A stretch of 64,000 nt of DNA from SIG603 sp963621245 (GTDB lineage: Bacteria > Bacillota > Clostridia > Oscillospirales > Acutalibacteraceae): positions 124,001 to 188,000 of the forward strand of contig CAVFCW010000001.1 in assembly GCA_963621245.1 (NCBI GenBank), read 5' to 3'. Within the stretch, counting starts at the first letter, position 1. Every line of letters begins with the position of its first letter. Below the pieces are notes generated by a model, which had not been told where the DNA came from, did no database searches, and saw only the letters and a list, made by a program, of their open reading frames with translations. This document shows, piece by piece, positions 23,638-32,892 of this stretch. The position numbers and the translations under genes are program-made.

Positions 23638-25422
23638 TTACTTTCTGCTTGAGATTTCATCGTGACACTTTGTGATGAAATCCTGAAGGCTCATGGTCTC
23701 CGTCTCGCCTGTGTCGCGGCTTCTTACGCTTATCGTGCCGGCCTCAGCCTCTTTAGCGCCGAGAACGAGCATATAATTAGCTCTGTCAACCGACTGTGCC
23801 TCTCTGATCTTGTAGCCTATCTTCTCGTTTCTGTCGTCAAGAACAGCTCTGATACCGCTTATCATGAGGGTATTATAAACCTCTGTTGAGTAATCCAGCG
23901 TCTTTTCCGAAACAGGAAGAACCTTAACCTGAACAGGAGCGAGCCAAAGCGGGAACTTACCCTTTGTCTCCTCGATGAGGTAAGCCATAAATCTGTCAAG
24001 GCTTCCAAGAATTGCTCTGTGAAGAACAACAGGTGTCTTCTCCGTGCCGTCGCTGTCTCTGTACTTAAGATCGAACTTAGCGGGCAAGCAGAAGTCGAGC
24101 TGGCATGTGGACAATGTGTACTCAGCACCGACAGCCGGCTTAACGTTAACATCAAGCTTCGGGCCGTAGAATGCAGCCTCGCCAATCTCCTCTGTGAACT
24201 CGATGCCGAGCTCTGTGAGAACCTCACGGAGTGCGTTCTCTGCCTTGTTCCACATCTCGTCATCCTGATGATACTTAACCTTATCGTCGGGGTCACGAAG
24301 TGAAAGAACACAACGGTAATCTGTTATGCCGAAATCCTTGTATACGTTGAAGATAAGATCGCAAACGGAGCTAACCTCGCTCTTAATCTGCTCGGGTGTG
24401 CAGAAAAGGTGAGCGTCGTTCTGGCAGAAGTGTCTGCCTCTCTCAATTCCCTTTAAGGTTCCGGAGGACTCAAATCTGAAGTCGTGGGCAATCTCGCCGA
24501 TTCTTATCGGAAGCTCACGGTAAGAGTGCGGTCTGTTTGCGTAAATCATCATGTGGTGCGGGCAGTTCATCGGACGGAGAACAAAGCTTTCGCCCTCAAC
24601 TTCCATTGCCGGGAACATATTCTCTTTGTAGTGATCCCAGTGACCGGAAGTCTTGTAAAGTCCTACTGTACCAACGCACGGTGTCATAACATGCTGATAA
24701 CCGAGAAGTCTTTCTTTCTCCTTGATGTAGTTCTCAAGCTCCTGCCAAACGGTGTAGCCCTTCGGCAAGAACATCGGAAGTCCCTTACCTACGAGATCGT
24801 CTGTCATAAAGAGAGCCATTTCCTTGCCGATCTTTCTGTGATCTCTTGCCTTAGCCTCTTCGAGCTCCTTCTCGTACTCTTCCAAATCTGCCTGAGAGAA
24901 AAATGCAACGCCGTTGATTCTTGTGAGCATCTTGTTGTTAGCGTCGTTCTTCCAGAAAGCACCGCTCTGCTGAGTGATTTTGAAAGCCTTAGCAGCCTTG
25001 GTGTAGCAAAGGTGCGGGCCTACGCACATATCGATGTACTCGCCCTGCTGATAGAACGAAAGAACAGCGTCCTCAGGAAGATCGCCGATATGCTCTACCT
25101 TGTACTTCTCACCGCGCTCCTCCATGAGCTTGATAGCGTCGGGACGGGAAAGAATAAAGGGCTTAATGGGAAGATTCTCTTTTGTGATCTTCTTCATCTC
25201 TTTTTCGATAGCAGCAAGATCCTCGTCTGTGAGTTTTCTCTCGCCGAGATCTACATCATAATAGAATCCCTTCTCTGTTGCGGGGCCGTATGCAAAATCA
25301 GCCTCGGGGAAAAGTCTCTTGATTGCCTGAGCCATGATGTGAGCTGTTGTGTGGCGAAGAACGTGAAGCTCCTCCTCCTTTGGACACTCTGCTACATGAC
25401 CGTCGTTGTAAATAACTTTCAT
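23638..25422 (-). CDS. thrS: Threonyl-tRNA synthetase
   Basis: 594 residues, class II. It charges tRNA-Thr. The short TGS-like N-terminus is followed by the editing domain (HVLRHTTAHIMAQAIKRLFP; the HxxxH zinc-like site), the catalytic core with motif 2 region RPMNCPHHMMIY and zinc Cys/His ligands, then the anticodon domain (LAPVQVKVLPVSEK). The ATG at 25422 follows GAGGA at eight bases. The open frame continues another 100 codons upstream, but that part is the T-box RNA and is not translated. Expression is controlled by the Thr T-box leader. Confidence 0.97.
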   Translation of the reverse strand: MKVIYNDGHVAECPKEEELHVLRHTTAHIMAQAIKRLFPEADFAYGPATEKGFYYDVDLGERKLTDEDLAAIEKEMKKITKENLPIKPFILSRPDAIKLMEERGEKYKVEHIGDLPEDAVLSFYQQGEYIDMCVGPHLCYTKAAKAFKITQQSGAFWKNDANNKMLTRINGVAFFSQADLEEYEKELEEAKARDHRKIGKEMALFMTDDLVGKGLPMFLPKGYTVWQELENYIKEKERLLGYQHVMTPCVGTVGLYKTSGHWDHYKENMFPAMEVEGESFVLRPMNCPHHMMIYANRPHSYRELPIRIGEIAHDFRFESSGTLKGIERGRHFCQNDAHLFCTPEQIKSEVSSVCDLIFNVYKDFGITDYRCVLSLRDPDDKVKYHQDDEMWNKAENALREVLTELGIEFTEEIGEAAFYGPKLDVNVKPAVGAEYTLSTCQLDFCLPAKFDLKYRDSDGTEKTPVVLHRAILGSLDRFMAYLIEETKGKFPLWLAPVQVKVLPVSEKTLDYSTEVYNTLMISGIRAVLDDRNEKIGYKIREAQSVDRANYMLVLGAKEAEAGTISVRSRDTGETETMSLQDFITKCHDEISSRK

Positions 25423-25473
25423 GGTAAATTCCTCTTTTCTAATTTCTTCTTTCTTTCCGAGAAAATAAAAAAA

Positions 25474-25694
25474 CACCCTCGGAAATACTCCAAGGGTGCT
25501 ATAAGCATAGTTAGCACGGTTCCACCTTGATTTTGGCTCGCGTCCCGTAACGTGGGAATACGTCGGTGCTTGCTCGCAAACGATTTTTCGCATCGAAGCT
25601 CGGGAGTGGTGTCCACCGCCGCACGGTATTGCCATTTCAGCAAAAAGGCAACTCTCTGAAGCGCACAAACGATTTCGGTCTCCGTCCTTGCTTT
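25474..25694 (-). promoter_or_regulatory. T-box leader of thrS (specifier ACC, Thr)
   Basis: On the minus strand: Stem I with an AGAGAG element, specifier GGAC-ACC-A (ACC at 25610-25608), the T-box AAGGTGGAACCGTGCTAA (25528-25511) and a terminator CACCCTTGG/CCGAGGGTG followed by seven T (25498-25474). Uncharged tRNA-Thr binding the specifier and T-box stabilises the antiterminator and lets thrS be transcribed. Confidence 0.93.
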
Positions 25695-25700
25695 TCAAAA

Positions 25701-25729
25701 AGAATAACACCTTTTTAGGCAAAAGTCAA
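25701..25729 (-). promoter_or_regulatory. Sigma-A promoter of thrS
   Basis: TTGACT (25724-25729), 17 bases, TATTCT (25701-25706) on the minus strand; the start near 25694 gives a T-box leader of about 270 bases. Confidence 0.8.
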
Positions 25730-25776
25730 GCAATATTAGAAGTGAAAGCCAAGCTGTTTTCGGGTCAAAAAACCGA

Positions 25777-26340
25777 TTACAGATTTTTTACATCGTGTCT
25801 TTTGCTTGCGCTCAAGTTCTGACGAACCTCTTTTATATCGTTCAAACGCTGGTTGTATGCATCATTGATAGACTTGAGCTGCTCGCTGAACTCCTTGAAT
25901 GTTTCATCAAGAAGCTGATCCGCATAGTCGTAAGTGCTGCCGAGCAAAGTGTTGGACTTAACCTCTGCATCATTCATTTTCTTGTTTGCCTGAGCTGTTG
26001 CGGTTCTCATAATCTCTGTATTTTCGGTAAGAGCCTTAGCCTGAATTTCCGCTGTCTTAATTTGTCTGTTAGCGTTAGCCTGAGCCTCGCTTTTGATTCT
26101 GTCTGCCTCTGCGTGCGCGTCGTTCAGTATTCTGTCCTCTTCGTCCAAAACACTGCGAGCCTCGTTGATTTCCTCGGGCATAACATCTCTTAAGTCATCG
26201 ATAATACCGCGGATTGTCTCGCCGTCAACCAAGACCTTACCGCCCCAAAAAGCGCCGATAACCGGAACTGTGCCCGCATTATCGATCTGGTCCATAAGCT
26301 CGTCAAATAAATCTTCAACCCTCTTCTGGTTATAAGCCAT
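25777..26340 (-). CDS. Conserved coiled-coil protein of unknown function
   Basis: 187 residues, highly charged. Residues about 60-165 are a long helical heptad region rich in Ala, Glu, Asp, Lys and Gln (for example AEADRIKSEAQANANRQIK), resembling ATP synthase b-subunit or DivIVA-type coils. The first 45 residues (MAYNQKRVEDLFDELMDQID, then GTVPVIGAFWGGKVLVDGE) look like a small folded head. No membrane segment. The second ATG (26340) fits the AAAGGAAG site better than the first at 26346. It lies just downstream of coaD on the same strand. I cannot assign a function. Confidence 0.75.
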   Translation of the reverse strand: MAYNQKRVEDLFDELMDQIDNAGTVPVIGAFWGGKVLVDGETIRGIIDDLRDVMPEEINEARSVLDEEDRILNDAHAEADRIKSEAQANANRQIKTAEIQAKALTENTEIMRTATAQANKKMNDAEVKSNTLLGSTYDYADQLLDETFKEFSEQLKSINDAYNQRLNDIKEVRQNLSASKRHDVKNL

Positions 26341-26426
26341 ATTCATCTTCCTTTCAAAAGTCGGCGTCGCCTGAAGCTGTTTTTACAACAGACACATTTT
26401 TGCCAAATCTGTTAATTCGTTAAGCC

Positions 26427-26915
26427 TTAATTTTTACAAAGTCTTTCTTTGATTGTCTCCAGAATGCACTCGGGTACAAAGGTTGAGAGATCGCCGCCAA
26501 AACCTGCAATCTGCTTAACCATACTTGAACTCATAAACATGTTCTCTGCACTTGAAGCAAGAAACATGGTCTCAAGCTCGGGATTGAGCACCTTGTTGGT
26601 AAGTGCCATCTGGAATTCGTACTCGAAGTCGGACATAGCGCGAAGACCCTTTACGAGAACCTGTATGTCCTTCTCTCTTGCGTAATCGGCAAGAAGACCG
26701 TCCACTCTGTCTACGTCGGCATTCGTGATTCCGACAGAATCGATAGCCTTTTTAAGCAAATCCATTCTCTCCTCAACCGAAAAGCTTGCGTGCTTATCGG
26801 GATTATACGGAACCGCCACGATTACTCTGTCGAATATCTTGCATGCACGAATAATTACGTCTAAATGTCCTTTTGTGACCGGGTCAAAGCTGCCCGGATA
26901 AATAGCTGTAGTCAT
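26427..26915 (-). CDS. coaD: Phosphopantetheine adenylyltransferase
   Basis: 162 residues. Fourth step of CoA synthesis: ATP plus 4'-phosphopantetheine to dephospho-CoA. The nucleotidyltransferase motif TAIYPGSFDPVTKGHLDVI contains the T/HxGH-type site, and the C-terminal VPECILETIKERL region is typical. The start at 26915 (MTTAIYPGSFD) matches the family; a ten-codon longer reading has no support. Upstream is rsmD, a very common Firmicutes pair. The next CoA step (coaE) occurs in this window as a fusion at 62-63.6 kb. Confidence 0.95.
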   Translation of the reverse strand: MTTAIYPGSFDPVTKGHLDVIIRACKIFDRVIVAVPYNPDKHASFSVEERMDLLKKAIDSVGITNADVDRVDGLLADYAREKDIQVLVKGLRAMSDFEYEFQMALTNKVLNPELETMFLASSAENMFMSSSMVKQIAGFGGDLSTFVPECILETIKERLCKN

Positions 26916-27017
26916 TTTCCCTAATCTGTAACAACAATCTGTCAATTCAATCTAAAAAAGAGAATTAAAACCGATATATTGATATTAAAACTGTGCCAAA
27001 TTCATTATGACAAAAAA

Positions 27018-27563
27018 TCAGTCGTTGTTTGATTTTTTATATGATGTCAAAATGATTTTGCCGTACTTATAGTCCTTAAATTTTGTGAACGCACCCAAAT
27101 CGGAAGGAACTTCCTCATCGTAAGGATGCTCGCAAATGATTATTCCGCCGTCGTTCATCTTCTCGGCAACTATCGGAAGAGCTTCCTGAAGAAGCCCCTT
27201 GCGGTAAGGCGGATCGAGAAAAGCGACGTCGAATTTTTCGGGCGTGCGTCTTATATACATAACGGAGTCGGCATTGACAAGCTTGCTCTGAGATTCAAAG
27301 CCGCAGTGATTTATGTTCTCCTCAATAACAGAAACGGACTTTTTTGAAGCGTCGATAAAAACGCAGTCCTTTGCCCCTCTGGAGAGCGCCTCAAGGCCGA
27401 TTTGACCCGAGCCCGCAAACAAATCGAGAAAATGCCTTCCCTCTATGTCAAACTGAATTATATTAAAGAGAGCCTCTTTTACCTTGTCCGGTGTCGGACG
27501 AACATCGAGACCCTCGAGAGTATTAAGCTTTCTGCCGCGCGCAGAGCCTGTAATTATCCTCAT
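27018..27563 (-). CDS. rsmD: 16S rRNA (guanine-966-N2)-methyltransferase
   Basis: 181 residues. It methylates G966 of 16S rRNA in the small ribosomal subunit using SAM. The SAM motif is FLDLFAGSGQIGLEALSRGA (residues about 42-61) and the catalytic motif is DPPYRKG (N/D-PP-Y type) near 120. The N-terminal MRIITGSARGRKLNTLEG and VRPTPDKVKEALFNI are diagnostic of RsmD. It lies 100 bases upstream of coaD on the same strand. Confidence 0.96.
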   Translation of the reverse strand: MRIITGSARGRKLNTLEGLDVRPTPDKVKEALFNIIQFDIEGRHFLDLFAGSGQIGLEALSRGAKDCVFIDASKKSVSVIEENINHCGFESQSKLVNADSVMYIRRTPEKFDVAFLDPPYRKGLLQEALPIVAEKMNDGGIIICEHPYDEEVPSDLGAFTKFKDYKYGKIILTSYKKSNND

Positions 27564-27755
27564 AATTATACCTACTTTGACCTATTCGTCTGATAATTAT
27601 TGCATTTTTCGGCTATATTGTCAAGTTTTTAAGGGGTAATAGAATTATGTAAATTTAATTTTCGGTAAAAACTTACATACAAGTTGGAAATTTGATAATT
27701 TTTCCGTGATTAATGCTAAACTTATTTTTCCGAAAAAGAAAACAAAACATCGGAA

Positions 27756-29618
27756 TTATTCGCTTTTCGGCTCCTCATCGGGATGAAAATACTTATAAAC
27801 ATTAGTGGCGCTCGGGCGGTTCATTTTCGGACAACTCATAAGCTCCTCAAGGTCAGCCTCGCTAATCGCCCTTATCGTCTTGAAGTACTTAAGAAGCGCC
27901 TTGCACCTTGCCTCGCCCATTCCGGGAATCTCCGAAAGCGAAGACGATATTGTGGACTTTTTTCTCTGCTGTCTGTGGTAGCCGATTGCCCACCTGTGAA
28001 CCTCGTCCTGTAAAAGCGAGCAGAGTGTGAAAGCCTGTCTTGTTGAGTTTATCGCAATTTCGCCGCCACTTACAGCAATTGCTCTTGTTCGGTGGCTGTC
28101 GTCCTTTACCATTCCGAAACACGGCACGTTTATTTTCATTCTTTCGAGTACGGGAAGCACTGCGTTAACCTGTCCCTTGCCGCCGTCAAGAAGAATCAAA
28201 TCGGGCAAAGTGCCGAAATAATCTGAGTCCTTTAAGCTTTTGTGAATATAGTACTCCGAGAATCTTCTCTCGATAACCTCACGCATTGAGCCGTAGTCGT
28301 CCTGACCCACAACAGTCTTTATTTTAAATCTGCGGTAACCGGGTTTATACGGTCTTCCGTCCTTAAAGACAACCATTCCCGCAACGTTGTTTTCGCCGCC
28401 CATATTCGATATATCATAAGATTCGATAAAGTGCGGCGGTGAAGACAGTCCCAGAAGTCTTGCCAGCTCGTCAAGGGCATTAAGCTCCTTTCCGCTGCTC
28501 CCCGTTCCCTCGGATAGTTTTTCTGCGGCGTTACTTCTGCACATCTCGACAAGTCTTAGCTGGTCTCCCTTTTGCGGAATGTGAATGATAACCTTTTTGC
28601 CCGCCTTTTTGGTGAGCCACTCCTCCAAAAGTTCCTTATCGTCCACTTCTCCGTCAACGGTCACCTGCGGCGGAATTTTATCCCTGTCGGAATAATACTG
28701 CCTTATAAATTCGGAGCGAAGTTCACTCAGGTTCTCCGCGTCGGTGAAACTGAAATTCTCTCTGTCGTAAAGTCTGCCTTCACTGAATTTAAGAACGGCG
28801 ACAACGCACCTTGTGTTTCCGAGTGCGACGGCGATTACATCCTGTTCACGGATTTTACTCTCGACAACCTTTTGCTTGTCTTTCATGCGGTTGATAGCCT
28901 GAATCGTGTCTCTTATTCTTGCCGCTTTCTCAAACTCGAGATTTTCTGACGCTTCCGTCATTTTTTCGCCTAGCTTTTTAAGCGTGCCGGCCGAACCGCC
29001 CCTAATAAAATCGAGAGCCTCGTTCACAGCCTCGTTGTAGTCCTCCTTGCTCATTTTTCCTCTGCACGGCGCACTGCACTGCTTGATGTAGTAGTTTAGG
29101 CACGGTCTCTGCTTTCCGAAATCCTGAGGGAAACGCTTCGAGCACGAAGGGAGCATGAATATCTTTCTTGCCTCGTCAATGGTCTCTTTCACCGTCCACG
29201 ACGACATATACGGCCCGATGTATTTTGCACCGTCGTCGGCAATCTGCTTGGCTTCGGTGATTTTGGGCCAGTCGCCGCCCGATACTCTTATGTAAGAATA
29301 GCCCTTGTCGTCTTTGAGAAGAATATTATACTTGGGTTTGTGATGCTTAATAAGGCTGTTTTCGAGCACCAGCGCCTCAAACTCACTGTCCGTCACAATG
29401 TACTCGAAATAGTCGACATTCAAAACCATCTGCTTAACCTTTTCGGCGTGATTGGTATCTGAGCCGAAATACTGGCTCACTCGGTTTTTGAGTGCCTTAG
29501 CCTTGCCGACATATATAATTTTTCCCGTTTTGTCGTGCATGAGATAAACCCCCGGCTCCAACGGAAGAGCCATAGCCTTTGCACGAAGTTCAGGAAGTTT
29601 TTCGTTTAATTCTGTCAT
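27756..29618 (-). CDS. uvrC: Excinuclease ABC subunit C
   Basis: 620 residues. The nuclease of nucleotide excision repair, making both incisions around a UvrB-bound lesion. GIY-YIG domain at the N-terminus (PGVYLMHDKTGKIIYVGKAK), zinc-type cysteines in RPCLNYYIKQCSAPC, UVR domain near residues 205-240, an RNase H-like 3' nuclease half (FIESYDISNMGG; LILLDGGKGQVNA) and helix-hairpin-helix motifs at the end (EIPGMGEARCKALLKYF). AAAGG precedes the ATG. It begins 11 bases after the YitT gene, so the GH36-YitT-uvrC genes form a transcription unit. Confidence 0.97.
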   Translation of the reverse strand: MTELNEKLPELRAKAMALPLEPGVYLMHDKTGKIIYVGKAKALKNRVSQYFGSDTNHAEKVKQMVLNVDYFEYIVTDSEFEALVLENSLIKHHKPKYNILLKDDKGYSYIRVSGGDWPKITEAKQIADDGAKYIGPYMSSWTVKETIDEARKIFMLPSCSKRFPQDFGKQRPCLNYYIKQCSAPCRGKMSKEDYNEAVNEALDFIRGGSAGTLKKLGEKMTEASENLEFEKAARIRDTIQAINRMKDKQKVVESKIREQDVIAVALGNTRCVVAVLKFSEGRLYDRENFSFTDAENLSELRSEFIRQYYSDRDKIPPQVTVDGEVDDKELLEEWLTKKAGKKVIIHIPQKGDQLRLVEMCRSNAAEKLSEGTGSSGKELNALDELARLLGLSSPPHFIESYDISNMGGENNVAGMVVFKDGRPYKPGYRRFKIKTVVGQDDYGSMREVIERRFSEYYIHKSLKDSDYFGTLPDLILLDGGKGQVNAVLPVLERMKINVPCFGMVKDDSHRTRAIAVSGGEIAINSTRQAFTLCSLLQDEVHRWAIGYHRQQRKKSTISSSLSEIPGMGEARCKALLKYFKTIRAISEADLEELMSCPKMNRPSATNVYKYFHPDEEPKSE

Positions 29619-29629
29619 AGCTATAACCT

Positions 29630-30502
29630 TTAAAACAGTCTCTCTTCAAGAAGTTTCGAGCGGTAGCGTATATCGCTTACATTGTAAACCGTGATGAAAG
29701 CCTGTGGATCTGTTTTCTGAATGAAATTCATAAGCTTTTGATATTCCGATTTATCCACAACGGTTATAATCTCCGTGTGTTTCTGCATGCGGTATGCGCC
29801 GACTGCCTCATAAATAGTCGCACCGGATTTGAGATCGTTCAAAATGAACTCTCTTATCTCCTCCTGTTTGGGAGAAACAATGCAAACTCTTCTCTTGAGA
29901 CTCTGCGAGAAAATAAAGTGGTCAAGCACTAGACCGTTCACATATGTTCCGAGAACGGATAGAATAACCGTTTTGGTGTCATAAGCAAACGCAGACGAAA
30001 GCGCAACAGCCATTCCCGCAAGGCTCATCGCGTGGCCCAAATCCATGTGAAGATACTTATTCATAATTTTTGCAACTATATCCAAGCCGCCGCTTGAAGC
30101 GTTCATGTTGAAAAGTATCGACAAGCCGATGCTCACCGCAAAAACATAACAAACAACATCGAGTGCGGCGTCACCCGTCAGCGACTGCATGTTAGGAAAA
30201 ATCTTTTCCAAAAGCCACATAAATACAGGTAAAAGAACAGATGTATAGACTGTTTTTCCACCAAACTCGTTTCCGCATGTGAAAAATCCGATAATCAAAA
30301 GAATAATGTTAAGCACCAATGTGATTACCGAGACGGAGAGCGGAATAAAATTCGAGAGAACTATCGCAAGTCCCGAAACGGAACTTACGGACGCCTTGCT
30401 GGGGTAAAGAAAGAAAAATACTGCCGCAGCTACTATCGCCGTTGCAAAAGTCATCACGGCAAATTCTCTTATGATACTCAGTGGTTTTGATGTTGACTTC
30501 AT
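29630..30502 (-). CDS. YitT family membrane protein
   Basis: 290 residues. Five or six membrane helices (about residues 12-190) followed by a cytosolic C-terminal DUF2179 domain of about 90 residues (RVCIVSPKQEEIREFILNDL; YNVSDIRYRSKLLEERLF). The family (DUF161+DUF2179) is widespread in Firmicutes, and no transport substrate is established that I can rely on. The start ATG overlaps the stop of the GH36 gene by one base (TAATG), which implies coupled translation. Confidence 0.88.
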   Translation of the reverse strand: MKSTSKPLSIIREFAVMTFATAIVAAAVFFFLYPSKASVSSVSGLAIVLSNFIPLSVSVITLVLNIILLIIGFFTCGNEFGGKTVYTSVLLPVFMWLLEKIFPNMQSLTGDAALDVVCYVFAVSIGLSILFNMNASSGGLDIVAKIMNKYLHMDLGHAMSLAGMAVALSSAFAYDTKTVILSVLGTYVNGLVLDHFIFSQSLKRRVCIVSPKQEEIREFILNDLKSGATIYEAVGAYRMQKHTEIITVVDKSEYQKLMNFIQKTDPQAFITVYNVSDIRYRSKLLEERLF

Positions 30503-32748
30503 TACTTAATTTCCTCTATCTCAAATATTCTCGAAACATAATCTCCGAGCGGAACATCGCTTTTTGCGCCGTTTCCGCCGTAAGAAATATCTATGCCTAT
30601 GTTCATAAGCTCATCGCCGAAGAAATATCTGCCGTCGTCTTTAAGGCTCCAAGCCGTGTCTTTTACGGTATATTTTTTGTCGGGGTCAAGCCCTTTGAGC
30701 TTTAAAAACTCAAATTTTCTTGCAACGCTCGCACCTATTCTGTAATAAGCGGCAAGAGCTTTTGATTTATCCCCACTCACAACCTCCCAAGCGGCGTCGT
30801 CAAGCTCACGCACACGCTCAAAAGGACTTCTCAGGCGGTAAAATTCACCCGTTCTTATAAGCTCTGAGTGTTTTTTCATAAATTCAACCTGATGCTTAAC
30901 TTCTTCCTGTTCGCTCTCAGTAAGTTTGTTTAAATCAAGCTCATAGCCGAACGAACCGAAGTATGCGACATCGGCTCTTGTTTTTAGCGGAGTGATTCTT
31001 CCCATCTGTTCGTTTGGGCAAACGGAAACGTGACTTCCCACCATAGAAACGGGATAAACCATACTTGTTCCCCACTGAATTTTAATTCTCTCTACGGCAT
31101 CCGTGTTGTCACTGCACCAAGCCTGAGGGGCATAATAGAGCATGCCGGGGTCAAATCTTGCTCCGCCGCTTGCACACGATTCAAAGAGAATATCGGGATA
31201 TTTTTGATTCAGTCTCTCGTAAAGCCAATACACTCCCAAAATATACCTGTGATAAACTTCTCCCTGTCTGTCACGCTCAAGCTTTTTCGAGAACACGTCC
31301 GAAAGAGATCTGTTCATATCCCACTTGATGTAATCGATTTGTGCGCCGTCAAGAATTTCCTCCATTTGGTCGCCGATAAAACGCACGACCTCACCGTTTG
31401 AAAAATCAAGCACAAACTGATTTCTTCCCTGAAGCGGTTCACGGGAATTTATTTTCATCAGCCATTCGGGGTGAATTTTATAAAGTTCGCTGTCGACGCT
31501 TATCATCTCGGGCTCGAACCACAAGCCGAATTTAAGCCCCATGTCGTGTATCTTTTTTGAAAGTCCGTCAATTCCGCTCGGAAGCTTTTCTTTGTTCACG
31601 AACCAATCTCCGAGTGAGGATCTTGCGTTGTTTCTGTGGCCGAACCAACCGTCATCAAGCACGAACATATCAAGACCAAGTTCCTTTGCCTTTTTCGCAA
31701 TGGAGAGAATCTTCTCCTCGTCAAAATCAAAGTAGGTTGCCTCCCAGTTGTTGACGAGAATGGGCCTTGTTTGGTCTCTCCATTTTCCCCTTGCAAGCCT
31801 TGTCCTAAATAGCTTGTGGAAATTTCTGCTCATCTCGCCCAAGCCGTTCGCACTGTAAACAAGCACCGCCTCGGGCGTTTGAAAACTTTCTCCCATTTGA
31901 AGTTTCCACTTAAATCCGTCGGGATTTATGCCGCACATAAGCCTTGTTCTTCCGAAATTATCCACCTCGGCTTGCATGAGAAAATTGCCGCTGTAAACAA
32001 AGCTTAAGCCGATAACCTCACCGCTTTCTTCGTCGGCATTTTTTCTCATAAGGGCACAAAACGGATTAAATTCGTGTGATGAATGCCCTCTTTTCGAGTA
32101 TATGCTCTGAATTCCTTCGTGGATACTGCTTCTCCCGGGGTGGCGTTCCCGTGCAGCCGAACCGACAAGCGTAAGCATATCGTATTCGCAGTCGGGCAAA
32201 TCGAGAGATAAGCTCATAGCTTTGTCAAGATACACGGTATCGCCGTTATTACAAAAGAATTTACTCTCGGTTATAACGGGAAAATCCGCAAAAATCGTAT
32301 AACTCAAGTAAAGATCAAGCTTTGAAACTTCGTCGGCAAATTTGATTTTAAGCGTTTGGCACTCGTCGTCTTTCTCACAGTAAACTGCGGGAAGCCCCGA
32401 AAGTTTCAGCTTGCCGTCAGTAATTTCATGTGATTGATACCTGAAATCGGCACAAACCGAGCCGTCGGCATTTTCAACCTCACATGCGGTAAAACGCAAA
32501 TCGCCCGAGCCGCCTGTCGGATACTCGGAATTAAGATAATCCATTGAAAAGCCGTTGTCTTCATACTGGCACGGCGACATATCGCGTCTGCCGAAATTCA
32601 ATATATGCGAAAAATCCTCACGGTCATTAATTCTTTTTCCGAAATAAAGACCCGAAACCTGTCCGTTTTTAAGTATCGTGAATATATAGCTTATCTTATC
32701 GTTAAAAAGATGAAAAGTTCTGTCTTGTTCATGAAAAATAATCGGCAT
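30502..32748 (-). CDS. Alpha-galactosidase, glycoside hydrolase family 36
   Basis: 748 residues, the full GH36 length. It removes terminal alpha-1,6-galactose from melibiose, raffinose-type sugars or galactomannan. No signal peptide, so it is cytoplasmic and would act on imported oligosaccharides. The (beta/alpha)8 barrel starts at NNWEATYFDFDEEKI; FVLDDGWFG and the nucleophile Asp in YIKWDMNRSL follow, and the acid/base Asp is in AWCSDNTDAVERI. The ATG at 32748 is set by GGAGGAAATT. No sugar transporter or regulator is adjacent. Confidence 0.95.
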   Translation of the reverse strand: MPIIFHEQDRTFHLFNDKISYIFTILKNGQVSGLYFGKRINDREDFSHILNFGRRDMSPCQYEDNGFSMDYLNSEYPTGGSGDLRFTACEVENADGSVCADFRYQSHEITDGKLKLSGLPAVYCEKDDECQTLKIKFADEVSKLDLYLSYTIFADFPVITESKFFCNNGDTVYLDKAMSLSLDLPDCEYDMLTLVGSAARERHPGRSSIHEGIQSIYSKRGHSSHEFNPFCALMRKNADEESGEVIGLSFVYSGNFLMQAEVDNFGRTRLMCGINPDGFKWKLQMGESFQTPEAVLVYSANGLGEMSRNFHKLFRTRLARGKWRDQTRPILVNNWEATYFDFDEEKILSIAKKAKELGLDMFVLDDGWFGHRNNARSSLGDWFVNKEKLPSGIDGLSKKIHDMGLKFGLWFEPEMISVDSELYKIHPEWLMKINSREPLQGRNQFVLDFSNGEVVRFIGDQMEEILDGAQIDYIKWDMNRSLSDVFSKKLERDRQGEVYHRYILGVYWLYERLNQKYPDILFESCASGGARFDPGMLYYAPQAWCSDNTDAVERIKIQWGTSMVYPVSMVGSHVSVCPNEQMGRITPLKTRADVAYFGSFGYELDLNKLTESEQEEVKHQVEFMKKHSELIRTGEFYRLRSPFERVRELDDAAWEVVSGDKSKALAAYYRIGASVARKFEFLKLKGLDPDKKYTVKDTAWSLKDDGRYFFGDELMNIGIDISYGGNGAKSDVPLGDYVSRIFEIEEIK

Positions 32749-32831
32749 AATTTCCTCCGTTATTTCTTTAATTGAAATTCTCCAGACCAAAAGCGGTTCA
32801 AAGGAGAACGTCCGCACTTTGATTATAAACG

Positions 32832-32863
32832 AAACGGCGGAAAAGTAAACCTTTCCGCCGTTT
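32832..32863 (-). terminator. Terminator after mgtE
   Basis: AAACGGCGGAAA pairs with TTTCCGCCGTTT (12 bp, perfect), followed by a modest T-rich tail on the minus strand, 30 bases after the mgtE stop. Confidence 0.78.
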
Positions 32864-32892
32864 TAAGCCTATAAATATTGTAAAGTTCTGTT

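Noticed and set aside
24484..25530. 348-codon open frame on the plus strand opposite thrS and its T-box
   Set aside because: It overlaps both a certain gene and a structured RNA leader and has no protein features.
25423..25722. 100-residue N-terminal extension of ThrRS
   Set aside because: This part of the open frame is the T-box leader with terminator; the ribosome site and family N-terminus place the start at 25422.
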